Assembly (NCBI GenBank): GCA_021159265.1
Contig: JAGGSD010000007.1
Span: 1 to 7,609 of the forward strand
Length of the DNA stretch: 7,609 bases
Reading direction: 5' to 3'
From: Syntrophobacterales bacterium
GTDB lineage: Bacteria; Desulfobacterota; Syntrophia; Syntrophales; UBA6807
A program made the position numbers and the translations under genes. Positions 1-5,975 of this stretch are shown one piece after another. Numbering within the stretch: position 1 is the stretch's first letter; every line of letters starts with the position of its first letter. The notes below the pieces were generated by a model. It did no database searches, was not told where the DNA came from, and saw nothing but the letters and a program-made list of their open reading frames with translations.

Positions 1-50
1 AGAATCTGATATCATTGAGATTCTTCGTCGCTCCGCTCCTCAGAATGACA
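1..50. repeat. Edge repeat with nested inverted repeats (REP-like)
   Basis: This stretch is non-coding and built from nested inverted repeats. AGAATCT at 1-7 pairs perfectly with AGATTCT at 18-24, and ATTCT at 20-24 can instead pair with AGAAT at 42-46 around a GC-rich centre (26-40). The centre resembles, from memory, a dispersed bacterial intergenic repeat of the form TTCTGAGGAGCGGAGCGACG when read on the minus strand. The element probably continues beyond the left edge. No gene is seen between 1 and 130. Confidence 0.55.
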
Positions 51-56
51 CGGCAT

Positions 57-78
57 GGACTTTTTACAAGTGCATCAA
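57..78 (+). repeat. Dispersed 22-base repeat, copy A
   Basis: These 22 bases match 18 of 22 positions of the minus-strand sequence at 7474-7495. Both copies are accompanied on their 5' side by CGGCAT (at 51-56 here). The shared core is GGACTT.TTAC.AGT. The copy lies in the non-coding region downstream of the thiamine-binding protein gene. The T-rich minus-strand stretch at about 85-117 has no hairpin, so no terminator is called there. Confidence 0.5.
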
Positions 79-130
79 ACTTCTATCACGTTTTAAAAAA
101 AAGGCAATAAAAAAATGGGTAAAGACAGCT

Positions 131-424
131 CTACAATTTTCTTTCTACGGATTTTACTTTACTTTCAATACGCCCTGATTCACCTTTCCGGTAATCGGCT
201 GCAACTGTCATGTACACCCGATCACAATCTTTTTTGAGTTCCTGGAAGCAACGATTAATCACGGCCATGACCTTTTCCCACTCACCCTCGATACTGGTAC
301 TCATGGGGCCTAGCTTATATGATAATCCGCTGTCTCTGATAATTTTTACAACCCTGGCCACATATACGCTTACACTTTCACCTTTGTCTAAGGGAAAGAT
401 TGAAAAATTGATAAGTACGCTCAT
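131..424 (-). CDS. MTH1187/YkoF-family thiamine-binding protein (COG0011)
   Basis: This is a 97-residue protein of the Thiamine_BP family (MTH1187, YqgV and YkoF-like; formerly DUF77), small ferredoxin-fold cytoplasmic proteins that bind thiamine or related ligands and often form tetramers. The evidence is a full-length match to the family pattern: an N-terminal beta strand (MSVLINFSIFPLDKG), the signature YKLGPMSTSIEGE at residues 36-48, a helix with KVMAVINRC at 51-59, and a C-terminal RVYMTVAADYRKG strand at 69-81 ending in KVKSVERKL. The length is normal. The start is supported by AAGGAAG on the minus strand (431-437), six bases from the ATG. No thiamine biosynthesis or transport gene is next to it in the window, and no thiamine riboswitch was recognised upstream. 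The family call is firm; the ligand is inferred from the family. Confidence 0.88.
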   Translation of the reverse strand: MSVLINFSIFPLDKGESVSVYVARVVKIIRDSGLSYKLGPMSTSIEGEWEKVMAVINRCFQELKKDCDRVYMTVAADYRKGESGRIESKVKSVERKL

Positions 425-451
425 TCATATCTTCCTTTCATTGTAAAATAC

Positions 452-464
452 GTAACTACTCAGG
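452..464 (-). repeat. 13-base repeat CCTGAGTAGTTAC, copy 1
   Basis: The minus-strand sequence CCTGAGTAGTTAC lies 27 bases upstream of the thiamine-binding gene start. The identical 13 bases recur at 5876-5888, five bases upstream of dnaE. Both copies face the same way relative to the gene they precede. The function is unknown; it may be a fragment of a larger dispersed repeat. Confidence 0.45.
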
Positions 465-502
465 CCTACCCTCATTTATTGGAACTCTTTTAACCGTGAA
501 TG

Positions 503-560
503 GTTCGACTGAGCTCGCCGAAGGCTGAGCGTTCGATTGAGCTCACGCCGAAGTCTCATG
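503..560. repeat. Imperfect tandem repeat, two units of about 29 bases
   Basis: Two adjacent units start with GTTCGACTGAGCTC (503) and GTTCGATTGAGCTC (531), and each continues into GCCGAAG followed by a CT-containing tail. Unit 1 is 28 bases and unit 2 is 30. Within unit 1, GCTCGCC (512-518) can pair with GGCTGAGC (523-530) around a GAA loop with one bulged T. Together with the next two elements it fills most of the spacer between the divergent genes. I see no open frame with coding character here. Confidence 0.6.
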
Positions 561-570
561 TCGAAGCCAT

Positions 571-607
571 TTTTGCCTGTCTGCGTGCAACGCACAGGCA
601 GGCAAGA
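571..607. repeat. Hairpin-forming inverted repeat
   Basis: TTGCCTG at 573-579 pairs perfectly with CAGGCAA at 599-605. Inside, TGCGT at 582-586 pairs with ACGCA at 590-594 around a GCA loop, so a two-part stem with a small internal loop forms. It resembles a dispersed repeat seen in many environmental bacterial genomes (recall, not checked). It is not followed by a T-run on either strand, so it is not a standard intrinsic terminator. Confidence 0.6.
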
Positions 608-629
608 ATTTTACAACTAAGCGTCTAAC

Positions 630-650
630 CCTCTCCCACCCGGAGAGAGG
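630..650. repeat. Short inverted repeat CCTCTCCC/GGAGAGAGG
   Basis: CCTCTCCC (630-637) pairs with GG-A-GAGAGG (642-650), eight pairs with one bulged A and a four-base loop. It ends ten bases before the -35-like element of the hydrolase promoter. It lacks a downstream T-run, so it is classed as a repeat rather than a terminator. Confidence 0.5.
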
Positions 651-660
651 AAATTAAGGG

Positions 661-690
661 TTGTCATTATACCACAATAGTGTTTTTATT
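661..690 (+). promoter_or_regulatory. Candidate sigma-70 promoter for the hydrolase gene
   Basis: A -35-like TTGTCA (661-666, 5/6 to TTGACA) is followed after 18 bases by TTTATT (685-690, 4/6 to TATAAT). The predicted transcription start would fall at about 696-698, inside the Fur box, an arrangement typical of iron repression. The -10 match is weak, so the call leans on position. Confidence 0.4.
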
Positions 691-712
691 GGAAAATGAT
701 TATCATTATCCA
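690..712 (+). promoter_or_regulatory. Near-consensus Fur box
   Basis: Bases 692-710 match the classical 19-base Fur consensus GATAATGATAATCATTATC at 17 of 19 positions; the mismatches are at 694 and the central 701. The site is a palindrome centred on T701 whose arms extend from 690 to 712 with a single mismatch (694/708). It ends at the start of the ribosome binding site of the hydrolase gene and overlaps the predicted transcription start. Known Fur biology would make this iron-dependent repression. Binding itself is inferred; no fur gene is in the window. Confidence 0.72.
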
Positions 713-718
713 GAAGGA
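712..718 (+). promoter_or_regulatory. Ribosome binding site that decides the hydrolase start
   Basis: AGAAGGA at 712-718 is only two bases from the ATG at 721 but eight bases from the in-frame ATG at 727. Normal spacing favours 727, so translation probably begins MQIEIIGTESLGVR rather than two codons earlier. Confidence 0.65.
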
Positions 719-726
719 AAATGCTC

Positions 727-1695
727 ATGCAAATTGAGATAATTGGCACAGAGTCTCTTGGGGTTCGAGGGCTTTGCACGGTGGTAACAGTAAATGATCG
801 CAGGATCGTTATCGATCCTGGTGTGGCTTTAGGTTATCTTCGTCATGGTAAACTTCCGCACCCTTCCCAGGTTGCTGTGGGCGCAAAGGTTCGCGAAAAA
901 ATAATTGAGTCATTGAAAAGCGCCACCGATGTAGTCATCAGCCATTATCACGGTGATCATATACCATTGGTTCATGCGAATCCTTATCAACTTGATGTGC
1001 GATCAGTTATTGAGGCTTGCCGGAATACCAGTTTCTGGTGTAAAGATCCGGGTACCATTTTAAACAACATATCAATACGTTACAATGATCTGTCGAGGGA
1101 ACTTGGAATAAAACTTCATATTTCAGAGGGAAGTAAGAGCGAATTGATGACTTTTTCAAAGGCCCAGCCACATGGTGAAATGAATAATGGTCTCGGAACT
1201 GTCATGATGACACGCATTGATGATGGCAATGAGGTCTTTGTCCATGCCTCGGATATCCAGCTTCTTTATAATGATTCCATATCGGATATTTTGAATTGGA
1301 AACCTGATATCGCACTTGTTTCAGGGCCGCCATTATATTTGTCATTTCTGACACCCGAACAGGAGAAAAGAGCACATGACAATGCGGTCCGCCTTGCCGG
1401 AGGCGTTGGAACATTAATTATCGACCATCATCTTCTCCGTTCAGAAGAAGGAATTCGCTGGCTGGACAATCTCGCATCTTTAACAGGTAACAGGATAAAA
1501 TGTGCGGCCGACTTTATGGAACGTCGCAGGCTTCTCCTGGAATCATGGCGGGATCGGTTGTACCGCGAGATGCCCGTACCGGAAGGATGGCATGAAGCTT
1601 ACTCTCGTGGCGATGTTAATGCCGATGAATATATTAAACCTTTATATCAACTCAATTTTTCCCCAGGCTCCAAGCTTATCTTTCACGATAATTAA
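727..1695 (+). CDS. UPF0282 (COG2248) metallo-beta-lactamase-fold hydrolase
   Basis: The protein has 322 residues from the ATG at 727, or 324 from the ATG at 721, which sits too close to the ribosome binding site. It belongs to the UPF0282/COG2248 branch of the metallo-beta-lactamase superfamily, best known from archaea; its substrate is not established. Family marks are the N-terminal ESLGVRGLCT, then IDPGVALG at about 29-36, then the metal motif SHYHGDH at 72-78 (ligands H73, H75, D77, H78). Further candidate ligands are H149 in QPHGE, D176 in HASDIQ and H234/H235 in IIDHHLLR, so the two-metal site looks complete. There is no signal peptide or membrane segment, so it should be cytoplasmic. 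It is preceded by a Fur box and probably iron-repressed. Its last 54 bases overlap the end of the convergent UPF0280 gene. The fold is certain and the subfamily likely; the reaction is unknown. Confidence 0.85.
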   Translation: MQIEIIGTESLGVRGLCTVVTVNDRRIVIDPGVALGYLRHGKLPHPSQVAVGAKVREKIIESLKSATDVVISHYHGDHIPLVHANPYQLDVRSVIEACRNTSFWCKDPGTILNNISIRYNDLSRELGIKLHISEGSKSELMTFSKAQPHGEMNNGLGTVMMTRIDDGNEVFVHASDIQLLYNDSISDILNWKPDIALVSGPPLYLSFLTPEQEKRAHDNAVRLAGGVGTLIIDHHLLRSEEGIRWLDNLASLTGNRIKCAADFMERRRLLLESWRDRLYREMPVPEGWHEAYSRGDVNADEYIKPLYQLNFSPGSKLIFHDN

Positions 1696-2364
1696 TATGC
1701 CCAGAATCCCCGTAATTTGTGACCCTGCATGAAGGGCTCTTTTTATATCACCCTTCCTTTTTACACGATTACCGATAAATGTCGCGGCGGCATCGGCCAG
1801 CGGTGTTGACTCTGATATAACACAAACAGCATCTGCAGCGCCGAGACTCAATGAATGACCTACAGTGCCGGATGATGTACAAATACCAACGGGAGTATCC
1901 GCAGCCTTTATTCTCAGCGCAATTTTATAACTCAACGGGGAATCACCGGCAAATATTCCCACACGAGCGTCATTGTCAACGACCTTCAGGAAGATATCGC
2001 CGCCATTTTCCACAATAACATTATCGGAATATTCTAAAAGATCTGTGCCGACATACCGGGCAATAGCGCCGGCTACTGAAGCCATAGGGCCCACCCCGCA
2101 GATGCGGGACGCTTCAATCATATCTCTTACGAGGGGCGGAGCAAACTCGTCTTTTTCTATGGGTGTCAGGGAATTTAAGAAGATGGGACGGTATTTGATA
2201 TATTCCTCAATGTTTCTTCTGCATTTAGAGACAGATTCGAGGGTGATGTCGTTGTAATTCTTGTCGGCGCTGATATAAAGATCTGTTTCTTTTACCTGTA
2301 CATGAAAAGTGGTCAGATTCCCTTTAGAAATCCTGTTTCTGTAAGTTCTTTCACGATACTCCAT
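1642..2364 (-). CDS. UPF0280 family protein (COG2122), ApbE-like
   Basis: This is a 240-residue protein of UPF0280, a group related to ApbE (FAD:protein FMN transferase) with no settled function. Motifs, numbered from this start: N-terminal MEYRERTYRNR; VKETDLYISAD near 25-35; VGPMASVAGAIARYVG at 91-106; VENGGDIFLK at 118-127, the counterpart of the ApbE NVGGD loop; GTVGHSLSLGAADAVCV at 166-182; and ADAAATFIGNRVK at 190-202. I chose the ATG at 2364 because homologues begin about M-Y-RTYRN; an in-frame ATG at 2394 would add ten residues encoded entirely by a heptad repeat. Neither start has a strong ribosome binding site. The gene follows dnaE after 47 bases and may share its transcript. Its 3' end overlaps the convergent hydrolase gene. 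FMN transferase activity should not be assumed. Confidence 0.85.
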   Translation of the reverse strand: MEYRERTYRNRISKGNLTTFHVQVKETDLYISADKNYNDITLESVSKCRRNIEEYIKYRPIFLNSLTPIEKDEFAPPLVRDMIEASRICGVGPMASVAGAIARYVGTDLLEYSDNVIVENGGDIFLKVVDNDARVGIFAGDSPLSYKIALRIKAADTPVGICTSSGTVGHSLSLGAADAVCVISESTPLADAAATFIGNRVKRKGDIKRALHAGSQITGILGILIIVKDKLGAWGKIELI

Positions 2365-2365
2365 G

Positions 2366-2414
2366 TTACTCGTTACTCGTTGCTCGGTGCCCATTGCTCA
2401 TTGCTGGTTGACTA
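2366..2414 (-). repeat. Degenerate heptanucleotide tandem repeat, seven units
   Basis: Seven consecutive 7-base units, written on the plus strand, are TTACTCG, TTACTCG, TTGCTCG, GTGCCCA, TTGCTCA, TTGCTGG and TTGACTA. The array fills the whole gap between dnaE and UPF0280; its last unit contains the dnaE stop codon (2412-2414) and its first abuts the UPF0280 start. It encodes the ten extra residues of the rejected upstream UPF0280 start. Confidence 0.7.
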
Positions 2415-5400
2415 CCTAAACTTTGTGGTTCCCACGCCCAGAATTCCATCCGCTTCTTTTTTTATATCTTCAGAAATATTAAGCCTGCATTTTTCACCAA
2501 GGTATATTACTGTTTCACTCACTTTGTTTTCTATAATATGCATGTATGCCTTATGCTTACCTTTATATTTATAAAGCATTGCATTAAGTAATTCGATATC
2601 GTGTTCCTTCGCTTTTGTAACATCGACCATAAAATGAACAGATGTAAATGGTGACTTTGCGGCTTCTTCCAGCGTGAGGACTTCTGAAGCTACAATCTTA
2701 ATGTTTTCCTCCCCTGCATCAACCCTGCCTTTTATAAGGAGCGGCTCATCACCGTTAATGCGGGAAAAGGCATCCCGGTAAAGGTCGGAAAAGACAATTA
2801 CTGTGGAAGTGCCCTTCATATCTTCCAAAGTCAGATAAGCCATTGTGTCTTTTCTCTTAGTCGTAATTTCTTTGACGCCGGCAACTATTCCCGCCATGGT
2901 AACGACACTCCCATCTGTTTTCCCTGATACTGTTTCTGAATCACAATCAACGATCAGGTCGAGTTTATTCTCAAATTTCAAGAGGGGGTGTCCTGTGATA
3001 TAAAAGCCCAGGGTTTCTTTTTCATAGGACAGAAGTTTTTCCTGGTCCCATTCAGGGACATCCGGCAATTCGATCCCCCCGGAACTTTCCATATCAAATT
3101 CTTCAAAAAGACTGGTCTGACCGCTTGCCTTGTCCCTGTTTCTTTTTTGAGAAATATCAACGACTTTCTCAAAACCTTCCATTAGTCGTGCTCTGTTATT
3201 TTCCAGAGAATCAAAGGCGCCACATTTTATCAGGCTCTCTAAAACCTTTTTATTAATTTTCCTGAGATCCACCCTGCTGCAGAAATCGTAAAATGAAGAA
3301 AATTTTCCACCTTCTCTTTTTTCCTCAATGATCGAATCCACAGCAGCGGCGCCGACATTTTTCACTGCAGCAAGACCAAATCTCACGCTGCCGTCGCTTA
3401 CGCTGAAATCCTTCTGTGACTCATTGATGTCAGGGGGAAGCACGCCGATTCCCATATCCTTGCAGGCGGATATGTATTTTATTATGTTGTCTCTGTTATT
3501 TCTCTCACTTGTCAGGAGGGCGGCCATAAACTCAACAGGATAATGGGCTTTCAGGTATGCCGTCTGATAAGATATCATTGCATAGGCTGTACTATGAGAT
3601 TTGTTGAATCCATATTCGGCAAACTTTTCCAACTGTTCCCATATTTTTTTTGCCTTATTCTCCGATATCTTGTTTTTCTTTGCTCCCTCAAGAAATTTAG
3701 GTTTTTCCAGTTCCATGTCCGCAGTCTTTTTCTTGCTCATGACCCGGCGGACATTATCCGCTTCAGCCAGCGTGTAATTGCCGACCGTACTGACTATCTG
3801 CATGACCTGTTCCTGATAAACAATAACTCCATAAGTTTCCTTAAGTATATTCTCAAGTTCGGGGACCTCATAAACAATTTTTTTCGTTCCCTGCTTTCCT
3901 TCAATAAAAGCAGGAATCATATTCATGGGACCCGGCCTGTAAAGGGCAATCAATGCGATAATATCTTCGATGCAATCGGGTTTAATGCTGACAAGAAGTT
4001 CCCGCATACCTGAGCTTTCAAGCTGGAATACACCGTCAGTCTGACCTTTGACGAGAAGATCATAGGTCTGCCTGTCATTTAGAGGAACGTTATCAATATC
4101 TATCTCTGTCCCCTTTCCTTCCCTTATAAACTGAAGTGTGTGATTAATTACTGTAAGGGTTTTTAAGCCGAGGAAGTCGAATTTTGTCAGGCCAATCGTT
4201 TGAAGATCATTCATGGAGAATTGCGTCACGATATCACCATTGGGACTTTTACAGAGCGGAACCCTTTCTACCAATGGCTTATCCGAAATCACAACACCCG
4301 CGGCGTGGGTCGAAGAATGCCGGTTCAAGCCTTCCAGAGAACGTGAAAGAGACAAAAGCCTTTTTATTTTATCACTCTTCTTTTCTTCTTCACGGAGGCG
4401 TGGTTCCCTTTTTATTGCCTCATCAAGACTTATGTTGAGAATATTGGGAATCATTTTGGCTATCTTGTCCACCTCGCCATAGGAGATATTAAGCGCCCTT
4501 CCAACATCCCGAATAACAGCCTTTGCCTGCATTTTACCGAAGGTAATTATTTGAGAGACACGATCACTTCCGTATTTTTCCGTCACGTATTTGATCATAT
4601 CATCCCTGCCCTCTATGCAAAAATCTATATCTATATCGGGCATGCTTTTTCTGTCAGGGTTGAGAAATCTTTCAAAAAAGAGTTTGTATTTTATGGGATC
4701 TATATTGGTAATACCCAAAGCGTAGGCAACCAGACTGCCTGCGGCTGAACCTCTGCCGGGACCAACGGGAATTTTGTTCTCCTTCGCGTGATTAACAAAA
4801 TCAGCAACGATCAGGAAATACCCCGGGAATCCCATTGATTTGATTATGTCAAGCTCCATATTTAAACGTTTCTCATATATTTCACGCAGGTTGCCATTGC
4901 CTTCTTTTGTTATCCGGGGCATTAATTTCGCAAGTCCCTTTTGGGCCAGCGATGCGAGATACTTATCAGGTTCAAGATTATCGTCTATTTCAAAGTGGGG
5001 AAGGAATATGTTATCAAAGTTCAGTGCAAGGTTGCACCGTTCAGCAATTACCACAGAATTTTCAATTGCTTCGGGACAGTAACTGAAAAGCTCCTTCATT
5101 TCGTCAGGAGACTTAAAATAGAAATGATCGGTTGTCATCCTCATCCTGTCATCATCGTCCATCGTTTTGCCCGTTTGTATACACAAAAGAACTTCCTGTG
5201 CTTCGGCATCTTCTTTGTTGAGATAATGACAATCATTAGTGGCAACGACGGGGATGGAAAGCTCTTTGCCGATTTTAATAAGTCCTTCATTGGCAATCTT
5301 TTGCTCGGGAATTCCATTTTCCATAATTTCCAGGTAGAAATTTTCCTCGCCAAATATTTCAAGGTACTCTCCGGCCACCCTTTTAGCAGAATCCCTGCTT

Positions 5401-5870
5401 CCATTAAGTAAAAGTTGAGGTATTTCACCGTGCAGGCAGGCACTCATACCGATAAGTCCTTTGCTGTATCGGGCCAAAAGCTCTTTGTCCACACGAGGAC
5501 GATAGTAAAATCCTTCGAGATAAGCGGCGGAAGTGAGCTTCATGAGATTATTGTACCCTTCGATGTTCCTGGCAAGGACAACAAGATGATGATTGGTCTC
5601 TCTTGCCCCGTAAGAACCTTTATCAAACCGGCTCTTCGGAGCCACATAGAGCTCACATCCTATGATTGGCTTGATCCCGTAGCGATAGGCTTTCTGATAG
5701 AATTCTATGGTTCCGAACATGTTACCATGGTCTGTCATGGCAACGGCGGGCATTTTATATTTTTTCGCCTTTTTAAAAAGGTCATCCAGGCGTATCGCCC
5801 CGTCAAGAAGACTGTACTGCGTATGGACGTGAAGGTGTACAAAATCGGAGTGTTCCATAATTTTACTCAT
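2412..5870 (-). CDS. dnaE: DNA polymerase III alpha subunit
   Basis: This is the 1152-residue catalytic subunit of the replicative polymerase, close to the 1160 of E. coli DnaE. Domains in order: PHP (about 7-290) with HLHVHTQYSLLDG at 12-24 and DHGNM at 47-51; palm with GPGRGSAAGSL at 370-380; the catalytic PDIDIDFC at 411-418 (D412 and D414 by alignment to E. coli D401 and D403) and FDFLGL at 564-569 (D565, E. coli D555); fingers with YQEQVM and GFNKSHSTAYA (754-764); a helix-hairpin-helix region about 800-885; an internal clamp-binding motif QTSLF at 918-922; an OB domain about 985-1065; and a C-terminal tau-binding-type region. All nine PHP metal ligands appear present. An alternative ATG at 5858 (MEHSDFVHLHVH) matches the usual family start; neither has a strong ribosome binding site. 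The gene lies 105 bases downstream of guaB. No frameshift is seen. Confidence 0.97.
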   Translation of the reverse strand: MSKIMEHSDFVHLHVHTQYSLLDGAIRLDDLFKKAKKYKMPAVAMTDHGNMFGTIEFYQKAYRYGIKPIIGCELYVAPKSRFDKGSYGARETNHHLVVLARNIEGYNNLMKLTSAAYLEGFYYRPRVDKELLARYSKGLIGMSACLHGEIPQLLLNGSRDSAKRVAGEYLEIFGEENFYLEIMENGIPEQKIANEGLIKIGKELSIPVVATNDCHYLNKEDAEAQEVLLCIQTGKTMDDDDRMRMTTDHFYFKSPDEMKELFSYCPEAIENSVVIAERCNLALNFDNIFLPHFEIDDNLEPDKYLASLAQKGLAKLMPRITKEGNGNLREIYEKRLNMELDIIKSMGFPGYFLIVADFVNHAKENKIPVGPGRGSAAGSLVAYALGITNIDPIKYKLFFERFLNPDRKSMPDIDIDFCIEGRDDMIKYVTEKYGSDRVSQIITFGKMQAKAVIRDVGRALNISYGEVDKIAKMIPNILNISLDEAIKREPRLREEEKKSDKIKRLLSLSRSLEGLNRHSSTHAAGVVISDKPLVERVPLCKSPNGDIVTQFSMNDLQTIGLTKFDFLGLKTLTVINHTLQFIREGKGTEIDIDNVPLNDRQTYDLLVKGQTDGVFQLESSGMRELLVSIKPDCIEDIIALIALYRPGPMNMIPAFIEGKQGTKKIVYEVPELENILKETYGVIVYQEQVMQIVSTVGNYTLAEADNVRRVMSKKKTADMELEKPKFLEGAKKNKISENKAKKIWEQLEKFAEYGFNKSHSTAYAMISYQTAYLKAHYPVEFMAALLTSERNNRDNIIKYISACKDMGIGVLPPDINESQKDFSVSDGSVRFGLAAVKNVGAAAVDSIIEEKREGGKFSSFYDFCSRVDLRKINKKVLESLIKCGAFDSLENNRARLMEGFEKVVDISQKRNRDKASGQTSLFEEFDMESSGGIELPDVPEWDQEKLLSYEKETLGFYITGHPLLKFENKLDLIVDCDSETVSGKTDGSVVTMAGIVAGVKEITTKRKDTMAYLTLEDMKGTSTVIVFSDLYRDAFSRINGDEPLLIKGRVDAGEENIKIVASEVLTLEEAAKSPFTSVHFMVDVTKAKEHDIELLNAMLYKYKGKHKAYMHIIENKVSETVIYLGEKCRLNISEDIKKEADGILGVGTTKFR

Positions 5871-5875
5871 TATTG

Positions 5876-5888
5876 GTAACTACTCAGG
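5876..5888 (-). repeat. 13-base repeat CCTGAGTAGTTAC, copy 2
   Basis: This is an exact copy of the 13 bases at 452-464, in the same orientation, five bases upstream of the dnaE ATG at 5870. It overlaps the next repeat by two bases. It occupies the place where a ribosome binding site would be expected and does not look like one. Confidence 0.45.
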
Positions 5889-5925
5889 TTCAAAGTTCGA
5901 GGGTCCATGGTTCAAAGTTAAAACC
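5887..5925 (+). repeat. Direct repeat GGTTCAAAGTT, period 22, built of heptads
   Basis: GGTTCAAAGTT occurs at 5887-5897 and again, perfectly, at 5909-5919. The stretch also parses as seven-base units GGTTCAA, AGTTCGA, GGGTCCA, a single T, then GGTTCAA and AGTTAAA. It fills much of the 105-base gap between guaB and dnaE. The rest of the gap (5926-5975) shows no gene and no convincing terminator. Confidence 0.55.
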
Positions 5926-5975
5926 GATGAACGTAGAGCTGTATGAGAAGATCCTGAGCAGTTGCCGTTGCTGTT

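Noticed and set aside
85..117. T-rich stretches downstream of the thiamine-binding gene as a terminator
   Set aside because: No hairpin stem precedes the T-runs on the minus strand.
210..446. Plus-strand open frame of 78 codons opposite the thiamine-binding gene
   Set aside because: The minus-strand gene has a full family match and a good ribosome binding site; this frame is its shadow.
503..560. Tandem units as a CRISPR-like array
   Set aside because: Only two adjacent imperfect units with no spacers between them and no cas gene nearby.
1723..1744. CCCT-loop-AGGG followed by TTTTT as a terminator for the hydrolase gene
   Set aside because: The stem is only four base pairs and lies inside the UPF0280 coding region; too weak to call.
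2364..2394. Upstream in-frame ATG at 2394 giving a 250-residue UPF0280 protein
   Set aside because: The ten extra residues come entirely from a heptad tandem repeat, there is no ribosome binding site, and the family normally begins at the MEYRERTYRN position.
3543..5879. Plus-strand open frames of up to 156 codons opposite dnaE
   Set aside because: They lie wholly antisense to a full-length, well conserved dnaE, look low-complexity and match no family I recognise.
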